Assembly (NCBI GenBank): GCA_024663395.1 | Contig: JANFAH010000041.1 | Location: 62,001-126,000, forward strand | Reading direction: 5' to 3' | Source of the DNA: Pisolithus tinctorius | Taxonomy: Eukaryota > Basidiomycota > Agaricomycetes > Boletales > Pisolithaceae | DNA: 64,000 bases | Position numbers and translations under genes: made by a program | Notes under the pieces: generated by a model | What the model saw: the letters and a program-made list of their open reading frames with translations, nothing else | Told to the model about the DNA's origin: nothing | Databases searched by the model: none | Shown: positions 1 to 13,200 of the stretch, piece after piece | Numbering within the stretch: the stretch's first letter is position 1 | Layout of the letters: the number at the start of each line of letters is the position of its first letter

Positions 1-740
1 GAATGGCCAAAGCGATGAAACCAGCGCACGGATACTTTGAAATGGTAAAGATCGTGCAGGAATCCACAACACACGTCAACAGAAATTGTGCGAAGATCGC
101 AAAGGCTCCGAGGGCGTTGTGACGGGCTCCACAAGTCAAGCAAGACTTCCACAGAAATTGGGCAATGTGGAACTGGGAGAATAGGAGAGAAGAGCGAGCT
201 CGTACACCAACTTCGACGTACCCTGTATGGTCAAGTTTGTATTTCATTCGTTGGCTCCCAGTACAGTGCGATAATGAGTTGCATTGTACTGCGATCAAGG
301 GGGGAACCGAAAGAAGTGGGGTACCTGTTTAATGAAATCCAACGAAGTACCGGCCAGGTTCCTGAAGGGATATGGGCTTTGTGGTGTTTTACATCGCCGC
401 ACGTTGTCGCTTCCGGAGGGATTTTGGGGGGTACTTCCCTGACCCTAGACCATGTTTGTGTCTGATGGGGAAAGCGAAGAGAAGGACATGCACAGACCTG
501 CACACATGTATGTGTAAAGATACAGTTCAAATAATGTCAACCGTCCGAGAGTTTTGATCATGTCAAAGCCAATCACGTCGGAGTACTTCAGGAATGTCTG
601 ATTTATGCCTCTACGTGAGTGAAGGCACCACTCACCTTCCAGGTGGTAAATAACAATTCTTAGATATCATAAGCAATGCAAAGCGAAAGCAGTAGACAAA
701 CATGCATACAGACACAAAATTTTAATCTCAAAACTACGCC
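1..740. other. Left edge, no gene recognised
   Basis: I see no conserved protein, RNA gene or repeat here. Open frames on both strands are short and show no recognisable domain. The right part, just beyond the kinesin stop codon at 741, is probably its 3' untranslated region. A fragment of a gene lying outside the window cannot be excluded at the far left. Confidence 0.4.
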
Positions 741-3685
741 CTACAGTGGTATATTCTCCTTTCGTCCAAGTACCTCTTTCAAGGGACTCTCAGCTCTCTT
801 CCCCCCAACCTTTAGCTTGCTAGCTTCTACCTCAAAGCTCGCATCTTCCACAATGCTCCAATCCTCTTCCGGCGTTTGATCCAACAACCTCGGCTGATTC
901 CTCACATCCATTCTCATCGGCGATTCTTCCGGGATGATGATAGTGTTGAGGTTCATACTGTGTCGGTTCTGTTGACGTTCAACAAAGGCTGTCGTTGCGC
1001 CGCCCGGGGTGGGTTTCGCAGGCTTCAGCTTCGAACTCAGGTTGCTTCCGGCGCCCAAGCCTAGGGAATCGAATTTGCTGACGAATGCTGCCAATGCACG
1101 TCGTTCCTCCTCCAACTTTGTACGCGCTCGCTTCTCTTTCTCCAGTTGACGCACCAGTTCCGTCGCCCACGCCTCCTTTTCTTCTCGTTTTTGCACCTCG
1201 GCTTGCAGGCGCTCGCCCCACTCCCGCTCAACATCTTCCTTGACTTGTCGGAGGGGCTCTCCGAGGTTATTTTCGTACCCGCGAACGACGATCTCGAGCT
1301 CTCTGATCGTCTTCTGCTGTTCGGCGATAAGTTTATCCTTTTCGGATTCAGGTGCGTCCGGTGAGATTTCTGGACGCGCTAGCAGGGCTGCCTCCAGAGA
1401 CAAGATCTGATTCGATTGAGATTCAATTTGCCGGCGCGTGGCTAGAAGCTCTTGTTGGAGCTTTAAACAAGTTTGATCTTTAAATAAACGCAATAAGAGC
1501 GCAACATTGTGTACCACCCACCTGATAAGGTGACATGTCGAAATCAACCTTGGAAGGGCTCGCCGGCCTCGATTCATCTCCCTTGTTCTCGTCGACGGAT
1601 TGGCTCGTCAGGATGAGTTTGGTAAGTTGCTGTATCCTCGAATTAAGGTCCCTCATTGCCTTTGATTCGTCGACTTGCTGCAGATGTCACGTCCGTTCTT
1701 TGAGGAAACACCGAAGGCAGAGAAAAAAGAAGAGGTAACCTACTTCTCTTGCGCTCAGTCTTCTGTTCCGGGCTGGTGCCTCTGCTTCACGTTCTACAAG
1801 CTTCTGCTTCAATTCTTCGATCTCCTTGCGGTACCGCTCGATGAGGGCTTCTGTGTCTACGACCTCTTCTTCTTAGCATGTAATTGCACGCGTTTGATTC
1901 GTGCGGCGAATCCGAGAGTGCTAGTCGTTTCCGTAACAGCATTGGCGTCTGGGTTGACGGTACAGACGACACTGATGCGTGCATCACCCGAGAGGGAGGG
2001 TTGGAGTAGACGGGTAAGTTTGGAGTTGCGGTACGGTACGTGGTCGCTATTGGCGTGTTAGGTTAACACTTAGCTCATGTACCGGGAGGTGATCTTACGT
2101 TTTGTTCTTTGCGGCGTTCTCCGCTAGTGTGCCGATGACGCTTCCTAAGGTGAGCAAGCTGTGGTCCGTTGAATAAGGTGAGATGGGAGGAGAATAGACA
2201 GGCTGACCTTGTGTTAATGTATTTGCCTTCCCGTGTCCGTTCCTTATCTGAAGTTGCTTTTTCCGAGCCCGCCAAATCAATCAAACTCTATGGTGAAGGA
2301 TCAGCTCGTCTGAAACATTTACCGAGAAACTGACACTGACCAGAACAGACATCTGAACACTCCGGCCGCCAATCGTCTGCAACCGCGTTCCGCCAGGAGT
2401 AGGTGGTCGTAAGCCCGGAGTTTGTCGTCCACTTGCCTCTGGTTTACCCTCGCCTCTTTCCCTGCTCTCAATCACAAGTCTAAACACGCTGTGACTTCTG
2501 CTGCTTCTTTCGTTCCAGTCCGTACTGGCGGTTCTTCGATGTCTTTCACCCCTCTCCATTACCTCCCGTACGCTCTTCAAACTGGTGACGACCTCTTCTC
2601 TTAGCGGAGACAATATGCCCTGTCCAATTAGTTGCACAGGCTGTGTTGCGGCCACAGGAAGGTGGCGCAAGTAGATCATAAATGGTTTCGTTGTATATCT
2701 CGAGGTAGGAGCAGCGAAGGAGATATTCACGTGTAGGACGTGCGACGGATGTGAGCAAAGACGTCCTTCATAGCACGAGGAATGATACCTGGCTGATCTT
2801 CATTTCCCGACTGTACGCGTGTGTAGGTGTCAGAGCAGTGAGCGGGTGCACACGCGAAAACGCACAAGGGTAAATGTCTTTCCACTGGCAGTTTGCCCGT
2901 AGGCGAATATCACTGCATTGTAACCCTCCATGGCGGCACATACGTGACTTCTTGCGACAGCGTTGTAAACAGGTTTGTTCTCTGATCCTGTTAGGACCTC
3001 ATCAAAGTGAAATTCAGGGAGGGGCATTCAGCGTTGACTTTGCATGTTGCGGAAGGAGTTTGATGCTTTTCGGTATTGATGCATCCCAAGGCCTGGTGAC
3101 CGGTCGTAGGGCGAATGCTGGGAGAAGGGTAAGAACGTCGCGGTCTCTCAAAGCGAGACGACGTATTTACCGAATAGATACGAGGACCTTGTCTTCCTTT
3201 CCATAGTCAGGTGTTTGATTGTCATCTTCCAAGTCCCCCGACACATCTCCGGGCTCAACAGTCTGATAGTCTACGAGCACCTCCTCCGGATCGACTCTGC
3301 TGACATCCATAGACATGTCGCCTGGACTCATGAAAATGGCGGGATTTGGACTCGTGCCGCGTGGCGTGGAGGGTGTCTTTGGTCGTGTGCCATCGTAGGA
3401 TGATGATTTAGGTGGTGACCCAGGAACAGGGGGAAAGCAATACGGGTGAGGAAGACTTGTTGGTTCGGAGGCGCGACTCTGCTGATAATGCTGCCTTGTA
3501 TTTTTTGGCTGTTGTTCCGAGGATGGATGGTGTGGTAGCGCGGGGAATGTCTGAGCTTGATGAAACGGAATGCCGGCCGCCTGGGCGTGAAGGGGATGGC
3601 GCGGGCGAGTTTGGATGTCGACGGCGTAATCATACTGGCTTGTTGATATTTCTTTCTCGCACTGACCAGCCAGGCGCAGGTCCAC
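741..3685 (-). CDS. KIP2: Kinesin motor protein, Kip2/CENP-E (kinesin-7) type
   Basis: ATP-driven microtubule motor. Several exons on the minus strand give a Ser/Pro-rich N-terminal extension of about 165 residues, then the motor domain. The motor begins near KVLVSIR (about 3170). It carries the P-loop GQTASGKT (about 2890), the segment LEIYNETIYDLL (about 2700), switch II DLAGSEK (about 2265) and the neck-proximal stretch HVPYRNSKLTRLLQ (about 2040). After the motor come coiled-coil segments (ERYRKEIEELKQKL; RDLNSRIQQLTKLIL; QELLATRRQIESQ) and a basic tail ending ENIPL. A long N-terminal extension, internal motor and C-terminal coiled coil fit fungal Kip2-like kinesin-7, a plus-end motor that transports plus-end factors. 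The start at 3685 is the first ATG in the frame that joins the motor; an upstream exon is possible. The next gene upstream diverges from about 60 bp away. Confidence 0.88.
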
Positions 3686-3745
3686 TCAACCCTGGGAACT
3701 TCTTCGACGCGCAGACGCGTCGGACTGGTCACGTGCACGATAGTC

Positions 3746-5850
3746 ATGTCAAACTCAAAATATGCTTCCGCGCCAGAAAAGGTAAGTCACTTGTCACCCC
3801 TGTCTGATGGAATTCATAGCCGAGTGAAGATTGTGGCGGTCAGACGTTCAGAAATCTTCTAGTTTGAGGACACCTGATGAGACTAACGCTGTCGAAGTAG
3901 CTCGCATGCTGAAATCCCTAACACTCGTTTAGTAAGTAACTGCAAGCGCAATCGACAAACTTCAGGACTTGGCATTTGTCATTTCGGAGGATGCTAAAGT
4001 TGCAGCCGACGAGCGGATTGAAAATCGACTTTACCCTGAGTCGCTCGCGACTCGGAACCAGACCAGACCAAATCAGATGTCTCGATAAGTAGGTTCGCGT
4101 ACATAAAAAAAGAATGTTGTCGATAGGCCGGGGTCTGAGGCAGACCTTCACGCTAGAGCTAGACGTGCCCACACGACCTGGAGGTATGTACGCATTCTAC
4201 GGATAAGATCAACTGTGCCATCATCTGCTTGCTTTTCAGGTACTGGCGGACACCATTTCTCATTACTCGTCGGTTTTCCGGGGACTTGGGACCAGTGTTA
4301 CTCGAGACGCGGACAGGTTGAAGCACTCCGAAAAGGAGCTCCGCAAACTTCACGAAGCCCAACACGCACACTACGAGGCAATCGGGGAAAACGGGGTCGT
4401 TGAACTGTGCAGTTGGTCGATTTCAAAATTACTCTGCGTAACCGCCATCTGAAAGGTGAGATCAGCTACTAAGGTGGACCTATTGAGCCCAGCCGTTGAT
4501 GCACCAGCCTCCAGTCCGTACGATGGAGACTAAGTCATTATCACATTCCCATTGTTAGGGGCATGTGCCATTGAAGACTTTCATGCTGTATCTGGTCCCC
4601 ATCTTCAGCCGCACTAGTTGTTGAGCTCCCAACCGAACTTGGAAACGTGGTGGAACGCGTACTGAAGGTTCTCTCTGCTGGCTTGGAACACAGACCATAC
4701 CCTGCACCAATCCCGACAGGAACTCCTGTTTGGGATATGTCCATGCCCTTCATGGTAATGGCGACGCGGATGGTCCTGTCCTCTCTATAATGCCTCGCGT
4801 TCTATCTAAACTACGACCATGGAGGCTCCTGGACGAAAAGATCAGGTGCACCTCTCAAGGGCTTCAGTGCGTTGGCCTTAGAGTTAGCCAACATTCGACA
4901 GGAAGGTGCACCACGCCAGGCCACTTCGAAAGAGGCATCCATATATCCCCCTCACCAAAACGTCGAAGGAATTCATTTGGAGCAGACCGAGAAGGAAAAC
5001 CCCAAACCGCTCGAGATGACAGCTCTTAGTCGTAATGAAGACATACCGTGGCCAGGGCTAGCAGATACACCGTCCTACCGTGCCGTCATTAATCCGAGTC
5101 ACAAAAGCAAACCAAGACTCTCCATTAGTCCCCGCTCAATCAACTCCCGATTACCACATCGACGAACTAGCAGCTCCGAATACCGGAGCGGATGTGCCGC
5201 TTGTCGTCAACCGCGCAGGTTCATCTGCTTCGCCTCCACAAAGCCCCCTTGCTGAGCGGGAGCCTATATCTAACACGCGAACGGGTGCACCTTTTGCAGG
5301 AAGGGCCAGGTGCCCTATCGGAGTGCCAATATCCAAAGAAGCCTTCCTCAATGCGTAGAACGGACATCGATGAGAACACTCCAACACCGCCGCTACCGAG
5401 ACCGGGCGAGCATTAATTCAGGCGTTGGACTACAGCATCCGCGTACGCCTGCCAAAGCATCCTTCACTTCGCCGAGACCGTGCATGACATCTCGCATTCG
5501 GTCCCCTTCAACGGACTACCGGCTAGTAAACCACAGTTGCATCCTAGCCATCCTCGAACCCACGAAATTGGCTCCCATCAAAACGAGGGTGTTAGCCGGC
5601 GAGCTAGTGATCGTGCTCCGTCGAATAGTTGCCGGCTCCAAGAGCGCAGAACGTTTCTCACGCTCAGATTCGACGTGTCGGCGCGTTCACCGTTCCGAGT
5701 CCGGATTTCGTGGACGTTCACCAGGAACCACCGCCGAACTTCAAGACAGAACCAACCGGTTGTCCTCAGCTTCTGACTCTAGACGCAGGACTTCCATGTG
5801 TATCGACCAGCGGTTCTTCCGACAATTACTTCAGCCAGTACGAAGAATAA
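3746..5850 (+). pseudogene. Decayed multi-exon gene, identity unknown
   Basis: Coding-like stretches on the plus strand switch frame and are cut by stops. A plausible first exon (MSNSKYASAPEK, 3746-3781) is followed by a normal 70-nt intron. The next exon runs through VARMLKSLTLV into two adjacent stop codons, then continues in the same frame as IDKLQDLAFVISEDAKVAAD (about 3950-4060). Further on come a helical, charged segment (ADRLKHSEKELRKLHEAQ, about 4305-4360), a Pro-rich part (HRPYPAPIPTGTPVWDMSM, about 4690) and Ser/Pro-rich sequence in shifting frames to a stop near 5850 (SSDNYFSQYEE). I do not recognise the family. It could be a disordered coiled-coil protein that has decayed, or a real gene with sequence errors. 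Divergent from the kinesin gene. Confidence 0.4.
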
Positions 5851-6191
5851 GCTGCAGGTGATCCCAAATGTAACTATGCGGGAGTCGCTCTTCACTAAGG
5901 GTCTTGAAATTTACCACTGGTCTGGCTTCGCCACTCGCATGCCTCAGATGGACCCAATCTTGATGACTTAATGAACTGAACCTGTACTTACACCCCTCCC
6001 ATGACCCGAACGTTTCTTCATGATTGGAATGATTCGATTTCTGTTGCTTTGGTTTGATGAAGATATCAATATACTATAACCAAGGGCAAACGACCAGACA
6101 CCAATAACTAGCGGATGTAACTAGAACGTATGCAGATAACGTACAAATGCAGAATAGTGATACATGAAAATCCGAAGTGTCAAGAAATGGG
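5851..6191. other. Intergenic, 3' side of FEN1
   Basis: No gene seen. AT-richer than the flanks; contains the likely 3' untranslated region of the minus-strand FEN1 gene. Confidence 0.5.
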
Positions 6192-7844
6192 CTACTTCCT
6201 GTTCTTGGTCTTTTTGCTCCCCGACGATTCCGCTTTCTCTTCAGCCTTACGTTTCGTTCCCGTCTTCGAAGTTTTCCCCTTGCCCTCAGTAATCTTACTC
6301 TGAGCCTTGGAACTCTTTCCCCGACCTTTGACTTGCTTGTCATCTGCCTCTTTGGGTTTAACGGTGAAAAATCCGTCGAGGCGCCCTTGTTGTTTGGAGC
6401 TAAGACATTTCTGGAGCTTCTCTGCTCCTTTCCGAACGCGATCCTCACTGCAAGGGACATCAGATTGGAATAACACTGGACGAAGAAATGCGTCTACGAA
6501 CTTGAACCCCTTCTCGGTCACCAGGAACTGTACTAAGACCCTCGATGTCTGGATCTTCCACTCGAGCTGGGTACTGGAATTAGCATATCAAAAAGAATAA
6601 CCTCTAGCGGAATTAATACCTCCACTTCCGAAGCTGGTATGACGTCCGGACTCTCGAACAATTTCTTCGCTTCTTCCCATGGCCAGTCTTCTGGGACAGT
6701 GAACTCCACCTTTCTTCTTTTTTGTCCCATCCTCAGCGTCAGCTGCCTTTTCTTCTTTTTCAGCTTGTCTGGTCGAAGAGAAGAGAGATATTAGCGCTGG
6801 ACCTCGATCAGCTCAGGGTGCGTACTTTTCTCGCAGGTGCTCGAACAACGCCTTTTAGTCCACCGAACTCCCTGATCAATTTCAATGCGTTCTTCGGACC
6901 AATGCCTCTTATAGGCTCCAAATAATCGCAACCCAGCAGAATAGCACAGATCAATGAACTGTTCACCCACGTAAGATCAACACCTCTCCAAGAAAGGATA
7001 GATATCGAAATACGAACTTCTGACATGCTCATTTGTAGTCCTTCAAGGACTTTCTGAAGTTGAATTTCCGATATAGGCGCCTTTTTAGCCTCGGAAAAGG
7101 TAAGGTGGCGGAATAGGATAGGAGTGTTGAATGTTAGAGTATCCATGTCCTCCGAGCCAGCTGCATAAACCTGAATCATTACTCAATAACCAAGAAACAG
7201 TAACATCAGATCCGCAGGCAGACCTTTCCACCTCGTGCTAGTTCCGCACACTGTGCTTCTGCTTCTGACGGGGCCTGTAATGGACATGTCTCAATGAACA
7301 CTTAGTTGTTCGACAATCGGAAAGCCTACGATGACCACGGGAATCCCCATCAACCTTAGAAGCTTTTGACACTCCTCGTTATGTTCTCTAGTAACTTTGA
7401 CGGTCCGTCTGGTAAACCTCTCTACATCCTCCGCTGTGCCTGTTTCCTTCGCTTCCTCCCCCTCCGCCTTGGCTTCTTCTCTCCTCTCAAGTCGTTTAGA
7501 CAGCTGGAGACAGTCAGAATATTGACACTTCATATGATATATACCACCCACCACTCCAGCCTTCAGTTCCGGAGGCCGCCCATCGAATACATATGCTGGC
7601 TTAATACCGTTCTCGGCGATCCTGATAGTCCTATAGAAGAACCCCATCAAATGACTTGTCGTTTCAGCCTGCGTCATTTGTCAGCAATTCTCCGTCCTTC
7701 TGTCGTACGGCAATGAGGAATTGGTAGATGGACATCGACGCGTCAATGGCGACTTTGCGACCGAAGAGTGTTTTGATGTCGTGTTCGATGATTGCTTTGG
7801 GTGCATGCTCCTGAGATGAGCGCAGTCAGACCCTTGATGCCCAT
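6192..7844 (-). CDS. RAD27: Flap endonuclease 1 (FEN1/Rad27)
   Basis: Structure-specific 5' nuclease that removes RNA-DNA flaps during Okazaki fragment maturation and acts in long-patch base excision repair. The start ATG at 7844 gives [10 protein letters not shown], the invariant FEN1 N-terminus in which Gly2 becomes the free N-terminus. Successive exons give [20 protein letters not shown] with [10 protein letters not shown], then [29 protein letters not shown] (metal-binding acidic residues), and the helix-hairpin-helix region [19 protein letters not shown]. The C-terminal part contains [20 protein letters not shown] and a PCNA-interacting box QGRLDGFF, followed by a Lys-rich nuclear tail ending TKNRK. 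An in-frame ATG further upstream adds residues unlike the family, so it is not used. All blocks are in the expected order and I see no frame break. Divergent from the ADP/ATP carrier gene. Confidence 0.96.
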
Positions 7845-8580
7845 AATAAATGACGGCTTGCCCGAGGGTTCAGAGCACGTAGGGATACTATGTAGCTTCG
7901 CTGTCGAGTGGATAAACGAGCCAAGCGTGACGCGTGACGACACGCGTGTGTGACGCTGACGCGCTGTGACAATGATATCCCGTGCTCCGGATTCCGCCGT
8001 TCATCAGGTCCCCGGAAACCTGCAGCCCGGATCAACGTATGATCGGTGTCGAGAGATTCCGTGCAGGGCACGCTCAGCGTGTTTCGAAACACTCCTCCTC
8101 AGGGTCTGGGGCATGCCACAACGACAACCGTGCGTGCGATCACAGTACTTTTTCTCGTAGGTGACGGTACCGGCCACTTCGTCCAAATATCGGTGCGTTT
8201 TGAAATGCTGGAGGAAGATACACTGTCACTACGAGTATGAACTATCGACGTATCGTGGTGACCGGATCGGAACGGTACCGATCAGTCTTCAGCCAGTAGG
8301 ACAGGTGTTCCTCAGCGCTCCGTGGAAGACCACAGCTATGAATCAAGCGTGCATCAACGTTCAAGTATTGAAAGGCCAATGGGATTGCTCAGTAACCAGA
8401 GAAGATGTCTCACAGCCTCGCACAGTTGCTCGTTGACTGGCTTTGGCGCCTCCGGCATTCCTTCCGATAGTTCCCTATGGGCTGTGGGCACTACATATTA
8501 AGGTGTGGTGGTCGTTTGACAATATTCACTTTCACTCACTCCCCACTCAGTCATAAGTGATTGGCTATTGCTTCGTCATC
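7845..8580. other. Divergent promoter region between FEN1 and the ADP/ATP carrier
   Basis: About 735 bp between two divergent start codons. Short open frames on both strands resemble nothing known. It presumably holds both promoters; I could not assign a TATA box with confidence. Confidence 0.45.
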
Positions 8581-10083
8581 ATGTCTGGACAGAAAACTCC
8601 GACACAAGTCCAGCACTTTCCTCGGTGGGTCTACTGCTTCTGACAGCCCGGTTGTCTTCTTCTGATTTGCTACTGCAGCCGACTTCCTGATGGGCGGGGT
8701 TGCTGCGACCATATCAAAGACAGCAGGCCGCTCCTATCGAGCGTGTCAAGTTATTGATACAGAACCAGGGCGCAATGATAGCGGCAGGCCGCTTAAGCTC
8801 TCCCTATAATGGTATTCTAGACTGCTTCAAGAAAACTCATGCGGAAGAAGGGCTAGCCAGCTGTACGCAATGATTTTGATTCCACCCTCCTGATCACGTA
8901 CCCACTCGGCCATTTAGTTTGGAGAGGGGAATGGTACCAATGTAGTCAGGTACTTCCCACAGCAGGCTTTGAACTTCGCGTTCAAGGATGATTTCAAGCG
9001 GAGACTTGGATACAAGAAGGCTGATGGATTTGGCTTGTGGGTCTTCGGTGAGTCCTATAGTAAAATATCAAATGCAGCGTACTGATGTCGTCCCACATAG
9101 GAAATGTTGCCAGCGGTGCCGCTGCAGGAGCATCAAGCTCACTCTTCGTCTATTCAGTTGGACTAGTATGTTTCTTCTTTAGTGTCTTGAGGAAGACCGA
9201 CGTTCTCTGCAGTGCCAGAACTCGACTTTCTGCTGACCTGAAGAATGTTGGAAAGGGAGGACAGCGTCAATACACTGGCCTCATCGATGTATACAGACAA
9301 ACCCTACGTTCTGATGGAATCGTGGGACTGTATCGAGGATTCGTTCCCAGTGTTCTTGGCATCATCGTTTACCGTGGTCTTTAGTAAGTTTGTCTCCTGT
9401 GTGCGTTGGTCTGCTGAAGACGTAGCGCACAAGCTTCGGCGGCTACGATACGGTCAAAGACACTGTACTCGTTGGTCCTTTGAAAGGCAACTTTTTGGCG
9501 TCTTTTCGCGGTGGGCTGGATGTGCACCGACAGTCGGTGTTTTGTGTTTTTAGAATAATAAGAAGGCTTATATGATCACTCAGGGAGCGGCCTTGGCTTC
9601 ATACCCTATGGACACCATTAGACGTCGGATGATGATGACAAGCGGAGAGAAGGTTTGCATCTCTTGCTGTAAAATACCCTCCACTCACTTGATAACTTCC
9701 GCTCTCCTTTTTGCACTCAGGTCCATTACAAGTCGTTTGTTGATGCTGGAAGACACATTGTTGCGAAGGAGGGGGCAAAGGCTCTCTTTAGTACGTTCTG
9801 TGAAGCATGTACCACGAAACTGTTGTTATTGACGCATAAACCTCAGATGGCGCTGGTGCGAATATCTTGCGAGGTGTCGCAGCTGCAGGTGCATTGTCAT
9901 TGTACGACAAGTAAGTAGCGTCGGGCTTTGAACACCCGTGTAATTAATGTTTTGCATAGATTCCAGGAGATTGCTTTGGGGACGTGTTTATACGGCGGGA
10001 TCTTGTTGAACAGTGAGCTGGGTATGACGAGCAGAGATTTCATGCATTCATGTGCTACGTGTTACGTACTAGACATTCTATGA
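8581..10083 (+). pseudogene. AAC: ADP/ATP carrier (mitochondrial carrier family), frame-broken
   Basis: Inner-membrane carrier exchanging cytosolic ADP for matrix ATP. All landmarks are present in order: MSGQKTP start, [28 protein letters not shown] (first carrier signature), [25 protein letters not shown]...[51 protein letters not shown] with the RRRMMM hallmark of ADP/ATP carriers, and GAGANILRGV. The frame is lost in at least three places where removing one base restores it: a GG pair at 8726-8727, a GG pair at 9160-9161 and a T4 run at 9503-9506. The first exon junction also fits poorly and the C-terminus is longer than usual. Either a young pseudogene or a good gene with sequence errors; such carriers often exist in several copies. 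Confidence 0.8.
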
Positions 10084-10204
10084 TCATGCATAATGAAACG
10101 ACAGGGGTTGTCCACCCCTGGACGGGGGGTCGTTACATTGGGTGGTTGTTCACTTGCTCTCTATACGAAGCTTGGCTGACGCCAGAAGGTACTGATGGGA
10201 CCGT

Positions 10205-13200
10205 ATGAATTATTCGACAATCACGGGTCAGACAGGCCTCGAGTCCAGCAGTCGGAAGAGACAGCGCCTTTCTTATGACGTGTCATCCAGCGATGCTGAA
10301 AGCGAGTCCTTGGCGGATTCCGGGTACGTCCAGCGCGCATTGTCGTGCGTTCGTGTGGGGCTCACGTCGGCCAACGCTGAAACGCCAGCCTCACCAGACA
10401 TTCGGTCATATCAACCGCTTTACGATGAGGTGGACCTCGAAGTTGCTTTGCGACAGCGCCTTCTGGCGACTATCGAGGGGCGTATTCAATGGGCTACCCT
10501 CTTACTGAACTCTTTGGAGAGCCAGAAAGAGATCGAGGCGTCTACACCAGCAACGGAGGTCGATGAATTCCAGGAAGCCGCACTCGATGCCCTCGACGCC
10601 CTGGAGGCCCCCTCATCCATCATATTCGACACAGCTGCTCCGGAAGAACCAGAAATGAGCCCTCGTTCATTCTCTCCCTTGGTCTCTGCGCCGCCGCCGC
10701 CGCCGCCTCAGCGAGTTTCGAAAACGCGAGCATCTCGCGTCCCGAAGCTCTCGCAACCCAAGAAACTACTTTACATTCGCTTGTCCCCCGATGGCTCAGA
10801 AGCGAATCAGCTAGCGATCCTTGCGTGCCCAACCTGTTCTCGCACACAATTCACAACCCTTCAAGGCCTTCTCAATCATGCGCGCTTGGCACACGGTATA
10901 GAATGGGCTAGTCATGATGTGTGTATAACAGCATGCGCTCTCCCCGTTACCCCCGACGACGACGTTTGGAAGACGTATCAACAAGAAGGTGTAGAGGTAC
11001 CTTGGGGTGGTAATGTGGTCGGGCTTAGGAGGCTCTTCGAACGTGCAGTGGGCGTCGAGGGGCATTTCATCTCACCACCCGACGCCGACCAGCAACAGTT
11101 CACTCCGCAAGATGCGGCCGCAATACCCAGTACCCTTCTCTCTCGCACTCTGGGCCTTCACGCCGACTCCCCATCGCTTGCGCCATTCCTCGGTAGAGCG
11201 CCAAAGAGGCGATGTATTCACGTTCACGATGAAGAACAAGACGTAGATATAATCAGTATCGATGAGTATTCTCATCGACAAGTTACCATGCCACCCGTTA
11301 GTACAGAACGACAACGGCCACAGTTCCGTATGACCTATCCCCACCGAAGTGCAGCACGGCCAGAACTCGACCTTGCTATTGACTTAGAGACAAAGGTAGC
11401 AGCTGAGACCGAAACTACAGGCGCTGCCGGTCTTTTGCCTAATACCTTGGCATCTCGTTTTCACATCACGGCCCGCGTCCGTGTTGAAGACCGTAGCCTT
11501 TACCTTACTAAGGGTGAGTTTCTATGTCTTCTAGACAGTGTTCGGTTACTTTACCCTTCATACAGACCGTCAGACAAAGCTTAATTCTCCACACCAGTAT
11601 CGATGGATGATCGCGGTGACAGCTCCTTCATATGTACGTATGCTCATGCAATGAACTCTGGCCCGATATAACTGTTATGTAGGCTTTGCCCTTAGCCTCC
11701 TACTTGACTCGCGTCACTGTCTTTCCGCCTGTTACTGTGTCTCCAGTGCCGCTGACTGTAGATAAGCAACCCTTTGCGGTCATTGGCACCGCGGATGATC
11801 CCTTCTTAGCTAAGGTATTCTTGGAATGGATCGGGGGTGGGAGAATGGAGATTGAACACTGGGTCGATGTATGTCAAACGTCACGGTCCGTATCCTATCG
11901 GTGCTCATCACACCCCTAGCTTGATCCATCTAAGTCTTCCACCTCAGTCCTGGGTTCTGACGAGATGATTGATGTCGAGGTTGACCGCAACGTCACTCTT
12001 CTCCCTGTGTCCAGCGGAGCTCTGCCACCACTACCCTCACTCGATCGGCAGCTCAGTCCTGATTCATTTATAGCACCTCCTGACCTGTCTGGAAGCCGAG
12101 CTAGCGTTGGCCCGAGTGAATACCGTAAGTAAATCACTTCATAGCTATAAAACACCAGTCAATCTTCAATGCCGTAGCCCATGAACAGATCCTCAGGTCC
12201 TTGCTCCCAAGGGCACCGATGACGGCGAAAGGTCCGTGAGTCTCTCGCATCCCGATACGCTTGAAGTTTACCTTCTCTCAGATGTGAAACCGAGGAGCAA
12301 CATTCGTGTACCTTACAAACTAGTACCAAGCACGGGCCACCTTTTGGCTCTCTTACCAGGGAAGCGGAAAGCCATCGAGGTGGGTTGACGATTCTGATAC
12401 CTGGGGTGTTGTATTGATCGAGGAATCAAGTGGGCACGGGCACGCGCGCTACACGGCCTTTACATGGAGCACGCTGCCTCAACTTCATCTCCACATATTC
12501 CACTAACTGTTGGTGATGTGTACGCTTGGCTGGAAGACACGCCCCTCTTTCCGAGGCCGACTTCCTCGGCGGTACCGATGGAGGTGAAAAAGAAGGCGAA
12601 AGAGAAAGAGAAGGAAGGAACACCAATGGTCGGCGACCTTCCATGTCCTGTTTGTGGTATCAAACAGCGATTGCACCCAGAGTACGAGGTTAAGCCTGAG
12701 GAGGGCGCTCGCGGCTGGACATGTGCAGTCGTTCCCCGCCATGATCAAGAGCGGCTCGAAAAACCTCCCCTGGTCGATTTAAGCGTGGCCTTTGCGTCTC
12801 GAGATCAACTCGAGCGGGCCATTTATGGTCCACCGTCACCTGCCGGCAATGAGAATGCAGAGCAGAGCAACAGTGTTGCTCTACATACGCTACCTGCTTT
12901 CCGGTATTCGCCACACGATATAATAACCCTCTCACCCCCCGAGCTCATTCTGGCTGTTCAAAAAAGTGTTGGAGAGATTCGTCTTTCACACTTTCCATGC
13001 GAATCTTCCAACCGAGGTTTCTTGGCGTCGAAAGAAGTCGTGGAGCAAAATCTCGCCCCATCGGCTTTATTGTCAGCAGTACTGAAACCCTTCATATCCG
13101 CTCTTATTCGTCCCGCTCTGGAAGTCGCAAAGCGCGATCTACTCGTCGTGACCAGTAGCAATGCTCCTACAACCAAGGGTAAAGGCAGCCGACCACCTAG

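Noticed and set aside
12426..12748. Minus-strand Ser/Phe-rich ORFs opposite the YEATS gene
   Set aside because: Reverse complement of a Lys/Glu-rich stretch; no start context or domain.
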